NCBI RefSeq assembly: GCF_000717335.1
Contig: NZ_JNYZ01000010.1
Location: 261,778 to 325,777, forward strand
Reading direction: 5' to 3'
Length of the DNA stretch: 64,000 nt
Origin: Amycolatopsis jejuensis
GTDB lineage: Bacteria > Actinomycetota > Actinomycetes > Mycobacteriales > Pseudonocardiaceae
The position numbers and the translations under genes were made by a program. Below are positions 8,430 through 16,460 of this stretch, piece by piece; positions within the stretch are counted from its first letter, which is position 1; each line of letters opens with the position of its first letter. Below the pieces are notes generated by a model that had not been told where the DNA came from, made no database searches, and saw only the letters and a program-made list of their open reading frames with translations.

Positions 8430-8612
8430 TCACCAGTACTCGTCTGGCAGTTTGCCCTCGATGGCACGGACGTGGTCGCGCGCGCCGTCGGGGCAAAGCC
8501 AGCGCTGGGCGCCGTTCTCCTTGGAGGTCACCCACGCCAAGGTGGCAAGCGGATCGGTCTCGGCGGCGCGGGACCGTCCGCACCGCACGCACGCCGGGCC
8601 CGGCGCGGTCAT
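8430..8612 (-). CDS. Small Cys-containing conserved protein (60 aa)
   Basis: 60 residues from the ATG at 8612. It opens MTAPGPACVRCGRSR with a CxxC knuckle and continues to a conserved tail RWLCPDGARDHVRAIEGKL ending DEYW. Small proteins of this form (CxxC, an RWLC segment and an ...RAIEGKL-(D/E)-x-W end) recur in Actinobacteria and look like minimal zinc-ribbon or metal-binding proteins; the third Cys is present, a fourth is not. Its ATG overlaps the stop of the methyltransferase gene (ATGA at 8612-8609), so it is probably translationally coupled. Function unknown. Confidence 0.6.
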   Translation of the reverse strand: MTAPGPACVRCGRSRAAETDPLATLAWVTSKENGAQRWLCPDGARDHVRAIEGKLPDEYW

Positions 8613-9727
8613 GTGCGGCGGCCGTGGTGAACGGTGCGGACGCCGAGCAGATAGAGGTCGCGGCGCTTGGCGAGGGAGTGCTCGCCGTCCGGGTCGAGAA
8701 GGGTAGCCAGGGTGGCGCGGTCGTCGGCGGTGAGGAAGTCGGCGCCATGATCGGCAAGACGGGAAAGGTGGTGGTGCACATAGTCAGTGAGACCGTCGGG
8801 CCCCGGGGCGGGATGGTCTACGAGCGCGCTGAACGAGCTGACGTCGGCGAGCCCAGCGCGTTCGAGTGCGATCGGCCAGCCATACGGCATCGGCACGGCG
8901 CCGTCGATGCCCTCGCGCATGCCGACGAACCACTCGGCCTGCGCAGCCTGCAGCCGGTCCTCCAGCCCAGGCCGGCCGACACCGAGATCCCAAGGGAGGC
9001 AAGAGAAATTCAACCCGCCCTCGGCAAGCGCGACAACGCCACCGTCCCGCGCAACGGCCGAGAGCGTGCCAATAGCCGCCTGCTGGTCCGGCAGGTGGTG
9101 CACCACGCGCGAGGCCCACACGAGGTCGGCGGCCGGAAGCAGCCCAGGCAACCCGGCGTCCGCAAGGTCGGCGACCACCGCCCGAACCTCGACGGTCTGC
9201 ACGGAATCCGCTTCCGCCTGCCTACCGCCATCGGCTGGGGTGCGAACAGCCCGCTCGGCCTCCGGGCGAACAACACCGTCGACGGCGGGGTGAATGGCAT
9301 GCTCACGTGCTGGGCCAACGACACGCTCTGCCGCCGAGCGGACGGCACGCCCTGCCGCTGGACCAACGGCACCGTCGACAGCGGATCGGACGGCACCCCC
9401 TGCCGCTGGGCCAACAGCACCGTCGACAGCGGACCGGACAGCATGCTCTGCTGCAGAGCGAACAGCCCGCTCCGCTTCGTGGAGTAGCTCAGGCGTTGCG
9501 TCGACCAGGATGACCGTGCCGCCGTCTCGGGTCGCGAGGGCTTGGGCGAAGTGTGTGCTCATCCCGCCTGCGCCGCAGCCGAGGTCGATCACCGTCGGGT
9601 GCGGGGGAAGCTTCGCGACGAGACGCTCGGCTATCGAGGCCTGCGCGGGTGCGTCGAGGGTGTCGGCCGCACGGAGGAGAGCCAGCCGGTCAGCCCAGTC
9701 GATGTGGTCGTGCGTATGTCCGGACAC
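8609..9727 (-). CDS. SAM-dependent methyltransferase with an internal repeat insertion
   Basis: Class I methyltransferase of about 372 residues. Motif I is visible as VIDLGCGAGGMSTHFAQAL, followed by the acidic VILVDATPEL; later strands are VRAVVADLADAGLPG and ADLVWASRVVHHLPDQ. Between VDATPELLHEA and VRAVVADL lies an extra segment of about 90 residues built of AVRSAVDGAVGPAAG-type repeats that other members of the fold would lack. I chose the GTG at 9727 (MSGHTHDHIDWADRL) because the frame upstream contains a strong hairpin (9769-9805). A GTG at 9742 is the alternative, and neither has a clear ribosome-binding site. The C-terminus ends YLLGVRTVHHGRRT. Substrate unknown; the gene is downstream of whiB7 on the same strand. 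Confidence 0.7.
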   Translation of the reverse strand: MSGHTHDHIDWADRLALLRAADTLDAPAQASIAERLVAKLPPHPTVIDLGCGAGGMSTHFAQALATRDGGTVILVDATPELLHEAERAVRSAAEHAVRSAVDGAVGPAAGGAVRSAVDGAVGPAAGRAVRSAAERVVGPAREHAIHPAVDGVVRPEAERAVRTPADGGRQAEADSVQTVEVRAVVADLADAGLPGLLPAADLVWASRVVHHLPDQQAAIGTLSAVARDGGVVALAEGGLNFSCLPWDLGVGRPGLEDRLQAAQAEWFVGMREGIDGAVPMPYGWPIALERAGLADVSSFSALVDHPAPGPDGLTDYVHHHLSRLADHGADFLTADDRATLATLLDPDGEHSLAKRRDLYLLGVRTVHHGRRT

Positions 9728-9768
9728 GAGTTCATTCAACACCAACCCGGACTGCCACGAACGAGAAC

Positions 9769-9805
9769 GAGCCTGGAAGGGCCCCCGACGGAACCTTCCA
9801 GGCTC
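9769..9805 (-). terminator. Strong 12-bp hairpin just upstream of the methyltransferase
   Basis: GAGCCTGGAAGG (9769-9780) pairs perfectly with CCTTCCAGGCTC (9794-9805) around a 13-nt loop. There is no T tract on either strand. Lying 27-42 nt upstream of the likely methyltransferase starts, it may terminate or attenuate transcription coming from whiB7, or it may act in the leader. Confidence 0.45.
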
Positions 9806-9904
9806 GACCAACCGGGTGATCGACGTCGCCAGCGACCGGCGTCCGGATCGGGCGCAACGGCTGCAGCCAGCCGACCTCAGTCAGGTCGGAACCGAGCCTC
9901 GGGC

Positions 9905-9938
9905 GGTGCCTCCCGTCGGGAGATCGGCGGGAGGCACC
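9905..9938 (-). terminator. 11-bp hairpin after the small ORF downstream of whiB7
   Basis: GGTGCCTCCCG (9905-9915) pairs perfectly with CGGGAGGCACC (9928-9938). It sits 20 nt beyond the stop of the gene ending at 9959 and has no T tract, a common form of actinobacterial terminator. Confidence 0.5.
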
Positions 9939-9958
9939 AGCCTTTGGAGAGGCGAGCG

Positions 9959-10222
9959 TCAGTTCGGTGGCAGGTAGCGCTCCGCTCGTTTTGTTGCCCA
10001 GCGGGCAAGTCTCGACCAGCGGCGGGCTGCTCGGGCTCGGCGCCATGGGCGTTCGGCTTCGTGTTCGGTGATGAGTTCGCGTATTCGTGCTCTGGACAGT
10101 TCTTCGTGAAGCAACATCATCGTGATCTCCTGAGACTTGTTCTGCTTGGGTTTTGCCTGCACGCGGGGCGTTTTTCCGCTGCGGGCCTCGTAATCGCGCG
10201 TGGTCATGACAGTGGCGGTCAT
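9959..10222 (-). CDS. Small basic hypothetical protein, coupled to whiB7
   Basis: 87 residues if started at the ATG at 10222, whose ATG overlaps the whiB7 stop (ATGA, 10222-10219). Starts at 10204 (MTTRDYEAR) or at the internal MMLLHEELSRAR are also possible. The conserved part is the helical MMLLHEELSRARIRELITE segment followed by an Arg-rich stretch (RPWRRARAARRWSRLARW). Short proteins beginning MMLLHEALSRAR are widespread in Actinobacteria with no known function. The four-base overlap suggests expression as part of the whiB7 transcript, which would place it in the antibiotic-response regulon. That is inference. Confidence 0.55.
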   Translation of the reverse strand: MTATVMTTRDYEARSGKTPRVQAKPKQNKSQEITMMLLHEELSRARIRELITEHEAERPWRRARAARRWSRLARWATKRAERYLPPN

Positions 10223-10755
10223 GCGGCGGCGCTCCGGGATGCGGTGGCGGAGCCGGTCACGGCGGTTCCCCGGACACCGGCGGCACTGCGGGCGACACCA
10301 GTGCTACCGGCAACACCGGCGCGCCCAGCGACACCGGCGCTACCAGCGACACCAGCGCTACCGGCAACACCGGCACGCCCGGCGACACCGGCGACTCCGG
10401 CGCTCCCGGAGACACCAGCCGTGCGGGTGGCAGCGGCGGGCTCGAGGGTGGAGTTCTTGCGCGGACGACCCCGGGGACGCTTGCGCGCGATCACGACACC
10501 GCGCTCGAAGATCTCGCCTCCCCAGACTCCCCACGGCTCGCGCCGGGCCAGTGCGCCCGCGAGGCACGCCTCGCGGACCGGGCAGGTTGCGCAGAACGCC
10601 TTGGCTCGCTCCAATTCCGCGGGCGACTCGGCGAACCACAGGTCCGCGTCGCGCGAGCGGCAGGGCAGCTCCGGCTCGGCGACCCCGTCAAGCAGGTCGC
10701 CGATGTCGAAGCCGTCGGCCACGGCTCCCTCGGCCAGGGCGATGGCGGATGACAT
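10219..10755 (-). CDS. whiB7: WhiB7-type iron-sulfur regulator with a long repetitive C-terminal tail
   Basis: 178 residues from the ATG at 10755, preceded by AAAGGAG. WhiB-family features are all visible: four cluster ligands (PCRS near residue 31 and CATCPVREAC), the WGVWGGE turn, and directly after it the AT-hook RGRPRK that marks the WhiB7/WblC subgroup. WhiB7 binds the primary sigma factor and activates intrinsic antibiotic-resistance genes at promoters with AT-rich DNA next to the -35. The core ends about residue 100. The remaining 75 residues are a low-complexity Gly/Val/Ala/Ser tail (GVAGSAGVAGRA-type repeats) not seen in the usual 90-120-residue proteins. It is preceded by a complex leader and sits downstream of uvrD2, as in mycobacteria. 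Confidence 0.92.
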   Translation of the reverse strand: MSSAIALAEGAVADGFDIGDLLDGVAEPELPCRSRDADLWFAESPAELERAKAFCATCPVREACLAGALARREPWGVWGGEIFERGVVIARKRPRGRPRKNSTLEPAAATRTAGVSGSAGVAGVAGRAGVAGSAGVAGSAGVAGRAGVAGSTGVARSAAGVRGTAVTGSATASRSAAA

Positions 10756-10838
10756 GTCCGTGCTCCTTTGCGGTGAGGTGGAGGTGGTGGTGGGACTGGC
10801 GATCGAACTGGACAACTTGTTCCTTCTGTTGTGCAGCC

Positions 10839-10888
10839 AAAAAAACACGAAGGCCGCGGATCCGGTTACCGGTTCCGCGGCCTTCGTG
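10839..10888 (-). terminator. Intrinsic terminator in the whiB7 leader (candidate attenuator)
   Basis: On the minus strand CACGAAGGCCGCGG (10888-10875) pairs with its exact complement at 10859-10846, with a further CCGGT/ACCGG pairing inside, and is followed at once by seven T. It starts 21 nt after the stop of the 81-aa ORF and ends 83 nt before the whiB7 ATG. A smaller hairpin (CCTGAC-CAGC-GTCAGG, about 10914-10899) precedes it and overlaps the ORF stop codon. Position and form match transcriptional attenuation of whiB7. Confidence 0.85.
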
Positions 10889-10909
10889 AGCCTCGTGTCC
10901 TGACGCTGG

Positions 10910-11155
10910 TCAGGAACTTCGCTCCCGTATCGACAACGGAACACGGAACTGCTTGATGGTCGGCAGATCGGCATCAACCTGCGGGTACGCAACGACGGCG
11001 GCGCTCGCCAGAGCGATGCCATCCCGGGTCCAGGTGCGCTCGACACGGCGCGTTCCGCCGAAGTGCGCAGCCATGAACACACCGGTGTCCTGGCGCAGGG
11101 TCGAGCAGACGGGCAGACCGGTGCCAGGAATCGTGAGCTTCGTGTTGCTGGTCAT
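10910..11155 (-). CDS. 81-aa protein encoded in the whiB7 leader (possible regulatory uORF)
   Basis: 81 residues from the ATG at 11155 (MTSNTKLTIPGTGLPVC), chosen because GAAAGGCGGT lies at ribosome-binding distance. The sequence is compact with no repeats: one Cys, a PGTGLPVCSTLRQDTGVF segment, then basic and hydrophobic parts ending LSIRERSS. I do not recognise a domain. It lies between the WhiB7-type promoter and the whiB7 terminator hairpin, so on the same transcript it would be the upstream ORF. Known mycobacterial whiB7 uORFs are shorter. It may therefore be a real protein gene, a stalling sensor, or both. Confidence 0.6.
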   Translation of the reverse strand: MTSNTKLTIPGTGLPVCSTLRQDTGVFMAAHFGGTRRVERTWTRDGIALASAAVVAYPQVDADLPTIKQFRVPLSIRERSS

Positions 11156-11243
11156 TTCACTGGCACCGCCTTTCTCTCTCGGACGTTCACCGCTGCGGGC
11201 GGCAACCATCGGACCCCAGACCGGGCGCTTCCCACCCGGGTAC

Positions 11244-11290
11244 CTCTGCAGGCTATTCGTCCCCGCGCGACCGGGGCAACTTATTTTCCC
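11244..11290 (-). promoter_or_regulatory. WhiB7-autoregulated-type promoter
   Basis: On the minus strand the AT-rich GGGAAAATAAG (11290-11280) directly abuts a -35 TTGCCC (11279-11274). After an 18-bp spacer comes a -10 TAGCCT (11255-11250). AT-rich DNA immediately upstream of the -35 is the hallmark of WhiB7-dependent promoters, read by its AT-hook. Transcription would start near 11243, about 490 nt before the whiB7 ATG. Confidence 0.7.
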
Positions 11291-11362
11291 AAATCTCTGC
11301 CGAAGCGACGAAGATCGCGTCCGGGCAGCAGCTTCGCCGCATCGATCACGGCGTGGACGCGG

Positions 11363-13462
11363 TCAAGACCGCATCGACGAGCGCACCACGCCGAGTACCT
11401 CCTCGCCGAACCGCTCCAGTTTCGTGGCCCCGATGCCGGAGATCGACACGAGCCCTGCGTCGTCGGTCGGTCGCTGTTCGGCGATGGCCATCAGGGTCGC
11501 GTCGGTGAAGACGACGAACGCCGGCACCTTCAGCTCCCGCGAACGTTCTCCCCGCCACGCCCGCAGCTTCTCCAGCAGGTCCTCATCCACTGTGGACGGG
11601 CATTTCCCGCACCGGCCCAGCTTGACCTCCATGGTCTGGATCAGCGGACCGTCGCACAACCGGCAGCGGGCGACCTTGCCCCCGGCCTTCGGCGCGTGCT
11701 GCGACCGCGCGATCCGCGCCGCCGGGTGGTCTTCCGGGATCAGCCCGTACAGGAACCGCGACCGCCGCCGGTTGCGCCTGCTGCCCGGCCCGCGCGAAAG
11801 GGACCAGGACAACGACAGATGTTCACGCGCACGGGTGACGCCGACGTAGAACAGCCGCCGTTCCTCCTCGATTGCCGCGTCGTCGCCGTCCGCGTGCAAG
11901 ATCGGCATCGTGCCCTCGGCGAGCCCGACTAGGAACACTGCGTCCCACTCGAGCCCCTTCGCCGCGTGCAGCGACGCGAGCGTTACGCCCTCGACAGTGG
12001 GCGGGTGCTGGGCCGCCGCGCGCTGCTCGAGCTCTGCGACGAACCGCGGCAGGTCTGCGTCCTCGACCGTCGCCGCCAGCTCCTCGGCCAGTTCCACGAT
12101 CGCGAGCAGCGCGTCCCACCGCTCCTTCGCCGCTCCGCCCGACGGCGGCTGCTCGGTGAGCCCCACTCGCGAAAGGACCGATCGCACCGCGGTGACCAGC
12201 TCGAGGCTCGTCGGATCCGCCGACGCCGTGCGCAGCGCCGCCATCGCCTGCCGCACCTCGGTGCGCTGGAAGAACCGCTCGCCACCGCGGACCAGGTACG
12301 GGATCCCGGCCTCGGTGAGCGCCTGCTCGTACGCCTCCGACTGCGCATTGATCCGGAAGAGCACGGCGACCTCACTCGCCGTGACCCCCTCGTCCAGCAG
12401 CTCGCGGACCCGCTTCGCGGCGGCTCCCGCCTCGGCGGCTTCGTCCTCGTACTCGGCGAACCGCGGGTCCGGCCCCTCCGATCGCTGGCCGATGAGCTTG
12501 AGCCGCGACCCGGCCGGACGTCCGCGCGCGGCGCCGATCACGCGGTTCGCCAGCGCCACGACCTGCGGCGTGGACCGATAGTCGCGTTCGAGGCGGACGA
12601 CCGTCGCCTCCGGGAACCGCCGCGTGAACTCCAGCAGCGACTTCGGCGACGCCCCGCCGAAGGAGTAGATGGTCTGGTTGGCGTCGCCGACCACGGTGAG
12701 GTCGTCGCGGCCGCCGAGCCACGCGTCGAGCAGCCGCTGCTGCAACGGCGTGACGTCTTGGTACTCGTCGACCACGAAGCAGCGGTACCGGTCGCGGAAC
12801 TCAGCGGCGACCGCGTCGTGTTTCTCCAGGACAGCGGTGGTGTGCAGCAGCAGATCGTCGAAATCGAGGACCTGCGCCTCGTTCTTCAGCTGCTCGTATC
12901 GCCGGTACACCTCGGCGACCTGCGCGACCGGCGCTGGCGTGTCCCGCTGCATGCGCGCCGCGACCGACGGGTATTCATCCGGCGAAACCAGCGACGCCTT
13001 ACTCCACTCGATCTCGCTCGCCAGGTCGCGCAGTACTTCGGTCTCGGTGCTCAGCCGCAGCCGCTGGGCGGCCTGCGCGACGAGGCGGAACTTGTTGTCG
13101 ATCAGGTCCCAGGGCCGGTCGCCGACCACGCGCGGCCAGAAGTAGCGGAGCTGGCGCCGGGCGGCGGCGTGGAAGGTGAGCGCCTGCGCCGCGTCGACGC
13201 CGAGGCCGCGCAGCCGGGTGCGCATCTCCCCCGCGGCCCGCGTGGTGAACGTGACCGCAAGCACCTGACCTGGGGAGACATGCCCCGATTGGACGAGGTG
13301 CGCAATGCGGTGCGTGATCGTGCGCGTCTTGCCGGTGCCTGCGCCGGCGAGGACGCAGACCGGACCGCGAGGGGCCGCCGCGGCGGCACGTTGCTCGGGA
13401 TCGAGCCCGTCGAGCAGCCCGGCACGACCCGGACGAGCGGGGGAAGACGATGCGGTGGCCAC
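11363..13462 (-). CDS. uvrD2: ATP-dependent DNA helicase UvrD2 (SF1, with HRDC domain)
   Basis: 699 residues from the GTG at 13462 ([19 protein letters not shown]); an ATG 45 nt upstream is possible but leaves almost no room for the divergent gene at 13527. SF1A helicase motifs run in order: [16 protein letters not shown] (Walker A), [11 protein letters not shown] (Walker B), [14 protein letters not shown] (motif III), [11 protein letters not shown] (IV), [15 protein letters not shown] (V) and [10 protein letters not shown] (VI). Between helicase core and C-terminus is a four-Cys element ([10 protein letters not shown]...CGKC), typical of actinobacterial UvrD2. An HRDC domain follows ([17 protein letters not shown]). 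It is a 3'-5' helicase of DNA repair, essential in mycobacteria. It lies upstream of whiB7, as in M. tuberculosis. Confidence 0.95.
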   Translation of the reverse strand: MATASSSPARPGRAGLLDGLDPEQRAAAAAPRGPVCVLAGAGTGKTRTITHRIAHLVQSGHVSPGQVLAVTFTTRAAGEMRTRLRGLGVDAAQALTFHAAARRQLRYFWPRVVGDRPWDLIDNKFRLVAQAAQRLRLSTETEVLRDLASEIEWSKASLVSPDEYPSVAARMQRDTPAPVAQVAEVYRRYEQLKNEAQVLDFDDLLLHTTAVLEKHDAVAAEFRDRYRCFVVDEYQDVTPLQQRLLDAWLGGRDDLTVVGDANQTIYSFGGASPKSLLEFTRRFPEATVVRLERDYRSTPQVVALANRVIGAARGRPAGSRLKLIGQRSEGPDPRFAEYEDEAAEAGAAAKRVRELLDEGVTASEVAVLFRINAQSEAYEQALTEAGIPYLVRGGERFFQRTEVRQAMAALRTASADPTSLELVTAVRSVLSRVGLTEQPPSGGAAKERWDALLAIVELAEELAATVEDADLPRFVAELEQRAAAQHPPTVEGVTLASLHAAKGLEWDAVFLVGLAEGTMPILHADGDDAAIEEERRLFYVGVTRAREHLSLSWSLSRGPGSRRNRRRSRFLYGLIPEDHPAARIARSQHAPKAGGKVARCRLCDGPLIQTMEVKLGRCGKCPSTVDEDLLEKLRAWRGERSRELKVPAFVVFTDATLMAIAEQRPTDDAGLVSISGIGATKLERFGEEVLGVVRSSMRS

Positions 13463-13526
13463 CCCGCGATCCTCGCAGAGGGGGCCGACAGAATCCCGGC
13501 CGGGCACGCGGCCGTATCCTGGTCAG

Positions 13527-14255
13527 ATGGCGGGAAAGCAGGACAAGGAAGCGGCCAAGCAGGCCAAGCGGGAGAAGCGCGCGGCGAGCAAGGCCCGGCG
13601 CGGGCAGTTCTACGAGGCGTTCAAGATGCAGCGCCGCGAAGACAAGATGCTCATCCCCTGGATGGCCGGCTCGATCATCGTCGTGGCGGGCGTGCTGTTC
13701 GGGGTCGGGTTCTTCTTCGACATGCAGTGGGCGCTGCTGCCGCTCGGCGTCGTGCTCGGCATCCTGCTCGCCGTGATCATCTTCGGCAGGCGCGTGCAGC
13801 GCACCGTCTACGGCAAGGCCGACGGGCAGCCGGGCGCCGCCGCCTGGGCACTCGAGAACCTGCGCGGTAAGTGGAAGGTCACGCCGACCGTCGCGGCGAC
13901 GACCCAGCTCGACGCCGTCCACCGCGTGCTCGGCCACCCCGGCGTGATCCTCGTGGCCGAAGGCGCCCCGCACCGGGTGAAGGGCCTGCTCGCGCAGGAG
14001 AAGAAGCGCGTATCGCGGCTGATCGGCGACACGCCGATCTACGACGTCACGATCGGCCACGACGACCAGCAGGTACCGCTCAAGAAGCTGCAGAGCCACC
14101 TCACGAAGCTCCCGCGCAACCTCAAGCCCGCCCAGGTCGACGCGCTCGAGGCGAAGCTGGCCGCGCTCGGCACGCGCGGTGCGGCGATGCCGAAGGGCCC
14201 GATGCCCGCCGGCGCGAAGATGCGGAACGTGCAGCGCACCATCCGCCGTCGCTGA
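13527..14255 (+). CDS. DUF4191 membrane protein (Rv2219-like)
   Basis: 242 residues from the ATG at 13527. A highly charged N-terminus (AGKQDKEAAKQAKREKRAAS) precedes two close transmembrane helices (about 48-70 and 76-92). A soluble domain of about 150 residues follows (TPTVAATTQLDAVHRVLGHPG ... RLIGDTPIYDVTIG) and ends in a basic tail RTIRRR. This matches DUF4191, an actinobacteria-specific family. Its placement upstream of an RDD gene and glnA repeats Rv2219-Rv2219A-Rv2220. Function unknown. It is divergent from uvrD2, with a 64-bp spacer. Confidence 0.88.
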   Translation: MAGKQDKEAAKQAKREKRAASKARRGQFYEAFKMQRREDKMLIPWMAGSIIVVAGVLFGVGFFFDMQWALLPLGVVLGILLAVIIFGRRVQRTVYGKADGQPGAAAWALENLRGKWKVTPTVAATTQLDAVHRVLGHPGVILVAEGAPHRVKGLLAQEKKRVSRLIGDTPIYDVTIGHDDQQVPLKKLQSHLTKLPRNLKPAQVDALEAKLAALGTRGAAMPKGPMPAGAKMRNVQRTIRRR

Positions 14256-14264
14256 CGTTGTTTC

Positions 14265-14323
14265 AAGTCCGTGAAGGGAACCATCACGGAATCTGCTGGC
14301 CTGATGGTTCCCTTCACGGACTT
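14265..14323. terminator. Perfect 22-bp inverted repeat between convergent genes
   Basis: AAGTCCGTGAAGGGAACC (start of the arm at 14265-14286) is mirrored exactly at 14302-14323 around a 15-nt loop. It begins 9 bp after the DUF4191 stop and touches the RDD stop codon, so it is placed to end both transcripts. No T tract is present. The word CCGTGAAGGGAACC is one I associate with dispersed intergenic repeats in Amycolatopsis; this needs a genome-wide count. Confidence 0.75.
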
Positions 14324-14808
14324 CAGCGCATCCGGATGACGACGGTGCCGGTGGCGCGGTCGAGCCAGCTGCGGCCGTCGGCGTTGCGGACCAGCGGGGG
14401 CAGTAGCAGGACGGTCAGCGCCATCCGCACGAGGGCACGCCACGCGCCGACCATCGTCGCGCCGTCCAGGCGGGCGACGCGGATGCCCACCACGGCCATG
14501 CCCGGGGTGATGCCGAAGAACGTGACCGGCACCACGGTGATCAGTGCCCAGGCCGCACCCGCCCAGAGGTTGAACGTCTGCATGGCGGCGACGTTCTGCA
14601 GGTCATACGGGACGAACAGGGCGGTGATGAGCGCGCCGAGCACCAGGTCGACGAGCAGCGCGACCAGCCTGATGCCGCCGCCGGCCACCGAGCCGGCTCC
14701 GGTTTCCGGCAGGCCGAACGATTCGCCACGCCATTTCGGGGCCTCGCCCCGGGCCGTGGTGGAGCCGTCGCCTGCTCCCGGCAGCCATTCACCCGTCCAT
14801 CTCGCCAC
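14323..14808 (-). CDS. RDD-family membrane protein (Rv2219A-like)
   Basis: 161 residues from the GTG at 14808 (VARWTGEWLPG), chosen over an upstream ATG because the close mycobacterial relative begins MARxTGxWL. A soluble, Gly/Glu-rich N-terminus of 45 residues precedes the RDD domain: IRLVALLVDLVLGALITALF (R and D of the signature in the first helix), a second helix about 85-108, and GMAVVGIRVARLDGA before the third helix. The RDD function is unclear, with transporter-like or ion-related roles reported in a few cases. The gene is convergent with DUF4191 and divergent from glnA, with the GlnR box in the shared spacer. Confidence 0.85.
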   Translation of the reverse strand: MARWTGEWLPGAGDGSTTARGEAPKWRGESFGLPETGAGSVAGGGIRLVALLVDLVLGALITALFVPYDLQNVAAMQTFNLWAGAAWALITVVPVTFFGITPGMAVVGIRVARLDGATMVGAWRALVRMALTVLLLPPLVRNADGRSWLDRATGTVVIRMR

Positions 14809-14875
14809 CCGTCCAGGGTATGCCGGTGGCGGGGACCACATTCCTCCTGGTCGACTGGGCAGTGGCGGCGGCCCG

Positions 14876-14913
14876 TTAACACCGGCGAAACATTCGGGTG
14901 ACGGTCGGGCAAC
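14876..14913 (+). promoter_or_regulatory. Double GlnR box upstream of glnA
   Basis: Four half-sites with exact 6-bp spacing are visible: TTAAC-(6)-GAAAC-(6)-GTGAC-(6)-GCAAC, matching the actinobacterial GlnR consensus gTnAc-n6-GaAAc-n6-gTnAc-n6-GaAAc. The end lies 67 bp before the glnA start, with TTAGCG (about 14922) as a possible -10. GlnR activates glnA under nitrogen limitation in Streptomyces, Amycolatopsis and mycobacteria. Confidence 0.85.
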
Positions 14914-14980
14914 ACCGCCCTCTTAGCGTGAGCCGAAGAGAGTACTGCCGCCGGTAACGAACGAGAAGGAGTCACCGAGG

Positions 14981-16405
14981 GTGCCCACTACTCCAGACGA
15001 CATTCAGCGCCTCATCGCCGATGAGAAGGTGGAGTCCATCGACGTCAGGTTCTGCGACCTGCCGGGCGTCATGCAGCACTTCACGGTGCCCGCGAAGGCG
15101 TTCGACCTGGAGGCCTACGAAGAGGGCCTGGCCTTCGACGGCTCCTCGGTGCGCGGCTTCCAGTCGATCCACGAGTCCGACATGCTGCTGCTGCCGGACC
15201 CGGAGACCGCCCGGATCGACCCGTTCCGCAAGACGAAGACGCTCTCGCTGAACTTCTTCGTGCACGACCCCTTCACCCGCGAGGCCTACAGCCGCGACCC
15301 GCGCAACATCGCGCGCAAGGCCGAGCAGTACATCGCGGAGTACGGCGTCGCGGACAACGTGTTCTTCGGCCCGGAGGCGGAGTTCTACATCTTCGACTCG
15401 GTCCGGTTCGAGGACGCCGAGCACGCTTCGTTCCACGAGATCGACTCGGTCGAGGGCTGGTGGAACACCGGCGCCGACGAGCCGGGCGGCAACCAGGGCT
15501 ACAAGACGAAGTTCAAGGGCGGCTACTTCCCGGTCCCGCCGGTCGACCACTTCGCCGACCTGCGTGACGACATCGTGCGCGAGCTGCAGAACTCGGGCTT
15601 CGAGATCGAGCGCGCGCACCACGAGGTGGGTACCGCCGGGCAAACCGAGATCAACTACAAGTTCAACACACTGCTGCACGCTGCCGACGACCTGCAGCTG
15701 TTCAAGTACATCGTGAAGAACACCGTGTTCGCCGCGGGCAAGACCGCGACGTTCATGCCGAAGCCGCTCGCCGGCGACAACGGCTCGGGCATGCACTGCC
15801 ACCAGTCGCTGTGGAAGGACGGTCAGCCGCTGTTCCACGACGAGTCCGGCTACGCGGGCCTGTCCGACACGGCGCGGCACTACATCGGCGGCCTGCTCAA
15901 GCACGCGCCGAGCCTGCTGGCCTTCACGAACCCGACGGTGAACTCGTACCACCGCCTGGTGCCGGGCTTCGAGGCGCCGGTTTCGCTGGTGTACTCGCAG
16001 CGCAACCGGTCCGCGTGTGTGCGCATCCCGATCACCGGCAACAACGCGAAGGCCAAGCGCGCCGAGTTCCGCTGCCCGGACTCGTCGGGCAACCCGTACC
16101 TCGCGTTCTCGGCGATGATGATGGCCGGCCTCGACGGCATCAAGAACAAGATCGAGCCGCCGGAGCCGATCGACAAGGACCTGTACGAGCTGCCGCCCGA
16201 GGAGGCGAAGAACGTCAAGCTCGTCCCGGGCGACCTGGGTACCGTGCTGGACACTTTGGAGCAGGACCACGACTTCCTGCTGGAGGGCGGGGTGTTCACG
16301 CCCGACGTGATCGAGACTTGGGTGCAGTACAAGCGGGAACACGAGATCGACCCGCTGCGTCTTCGCCCGCACCCGTACGAGTTCTCGCTCTATTACGACG
16401 TGTGA
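14981..16405 (+). CDS. glnA: Glutamine synthetase type I (glnA1-type, adenylylation-regulated)
   Basis: 474 residues from the GTG at 14981 with GAGAAGGAG at ribosome-binding distance. It makes glutamine from glutamate, ammonia and ATP as a cytoplasmic dodecamer. Visible signatures are [13 protein letters not shown] (Asp latch region), [12 protein letters not shown] (metal-binding Glu), [12 protein letters not shown], the ATP-site loop [16 protein letters not shown], and NRSACVRIP. Tyr402 in [10 protein letters not shown] is the adenylylation site equivalent to E. coli Tyr397. The modifying enzyme GlnE is encoded in this window but about 42 kb away. A double GlnR box and a strong terminator frame the gene as a single transcription unit. 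Confidence 0.98.
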   Translation: MPTTPDDIQRLIADEKVESIDVRFCDLPGVMQHFTVPAKAFDLEAYEEGLAFDGSSVRGFQSIHESDMLLLPDPETARIDPFRKTKTLSLNFFVHDPFTREAYSRDPRNIARKAEQYIAEYGVADNVFFGPEAEFYIFDSVRFEDAEHASFHEIDSVEGWWNTGADEPGGNQGYKTKFKGGYFPVPPVDHFADLRDDIVRELQNSGFEIERAHHEVGTAGQTEINYKFNTLLHAADDLQLFKYIVKNTVFAAGKTATFMPKPLAGDNGSGMHCHQSLWKDGQPLFHDESGYAGLSDTARHYIGGLLKHAPSLLAFTNPTVNSYHRLVPGFEAPVSLVYSQRNRSACVRIPITGNNAKAKRAEFRCPDSSGNPYLAFSAMMMAGLDGIKNKIEPPEPIDKDLYELPPEEAKNVKLVPGDLGTVLDTLEQDHDFLLEGGVFTPDVIETWVQYKREHEIDPLRLRPHPYEFSLYYDV

Positions 16406-16418
16406 TCTGAGTCGGGAC

Positions 16419-16460
16419 AAAGGACGGCGGTCGGGGGAATTCCTCGACCGCCGTCCTTTT
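16419..16460 (+). terminator. Intrinsic terminator of glnA
   Basis: AAAGGACGGCGGTCG (16419-16433) pairs perfectly with CGACCGCCGTCCTTT (16445-16459), followed by TTTTGTG. It starts 13 nt after the glnA stop. Confidence 0.92.

Noticed and set aside
11966..13870. 634-codon plus-strand frame opposite uvrD2
   Set aside because: Antisense shadow of a well-supported helicase gene; composition is Arg/Gly/Ala-rich without domains.
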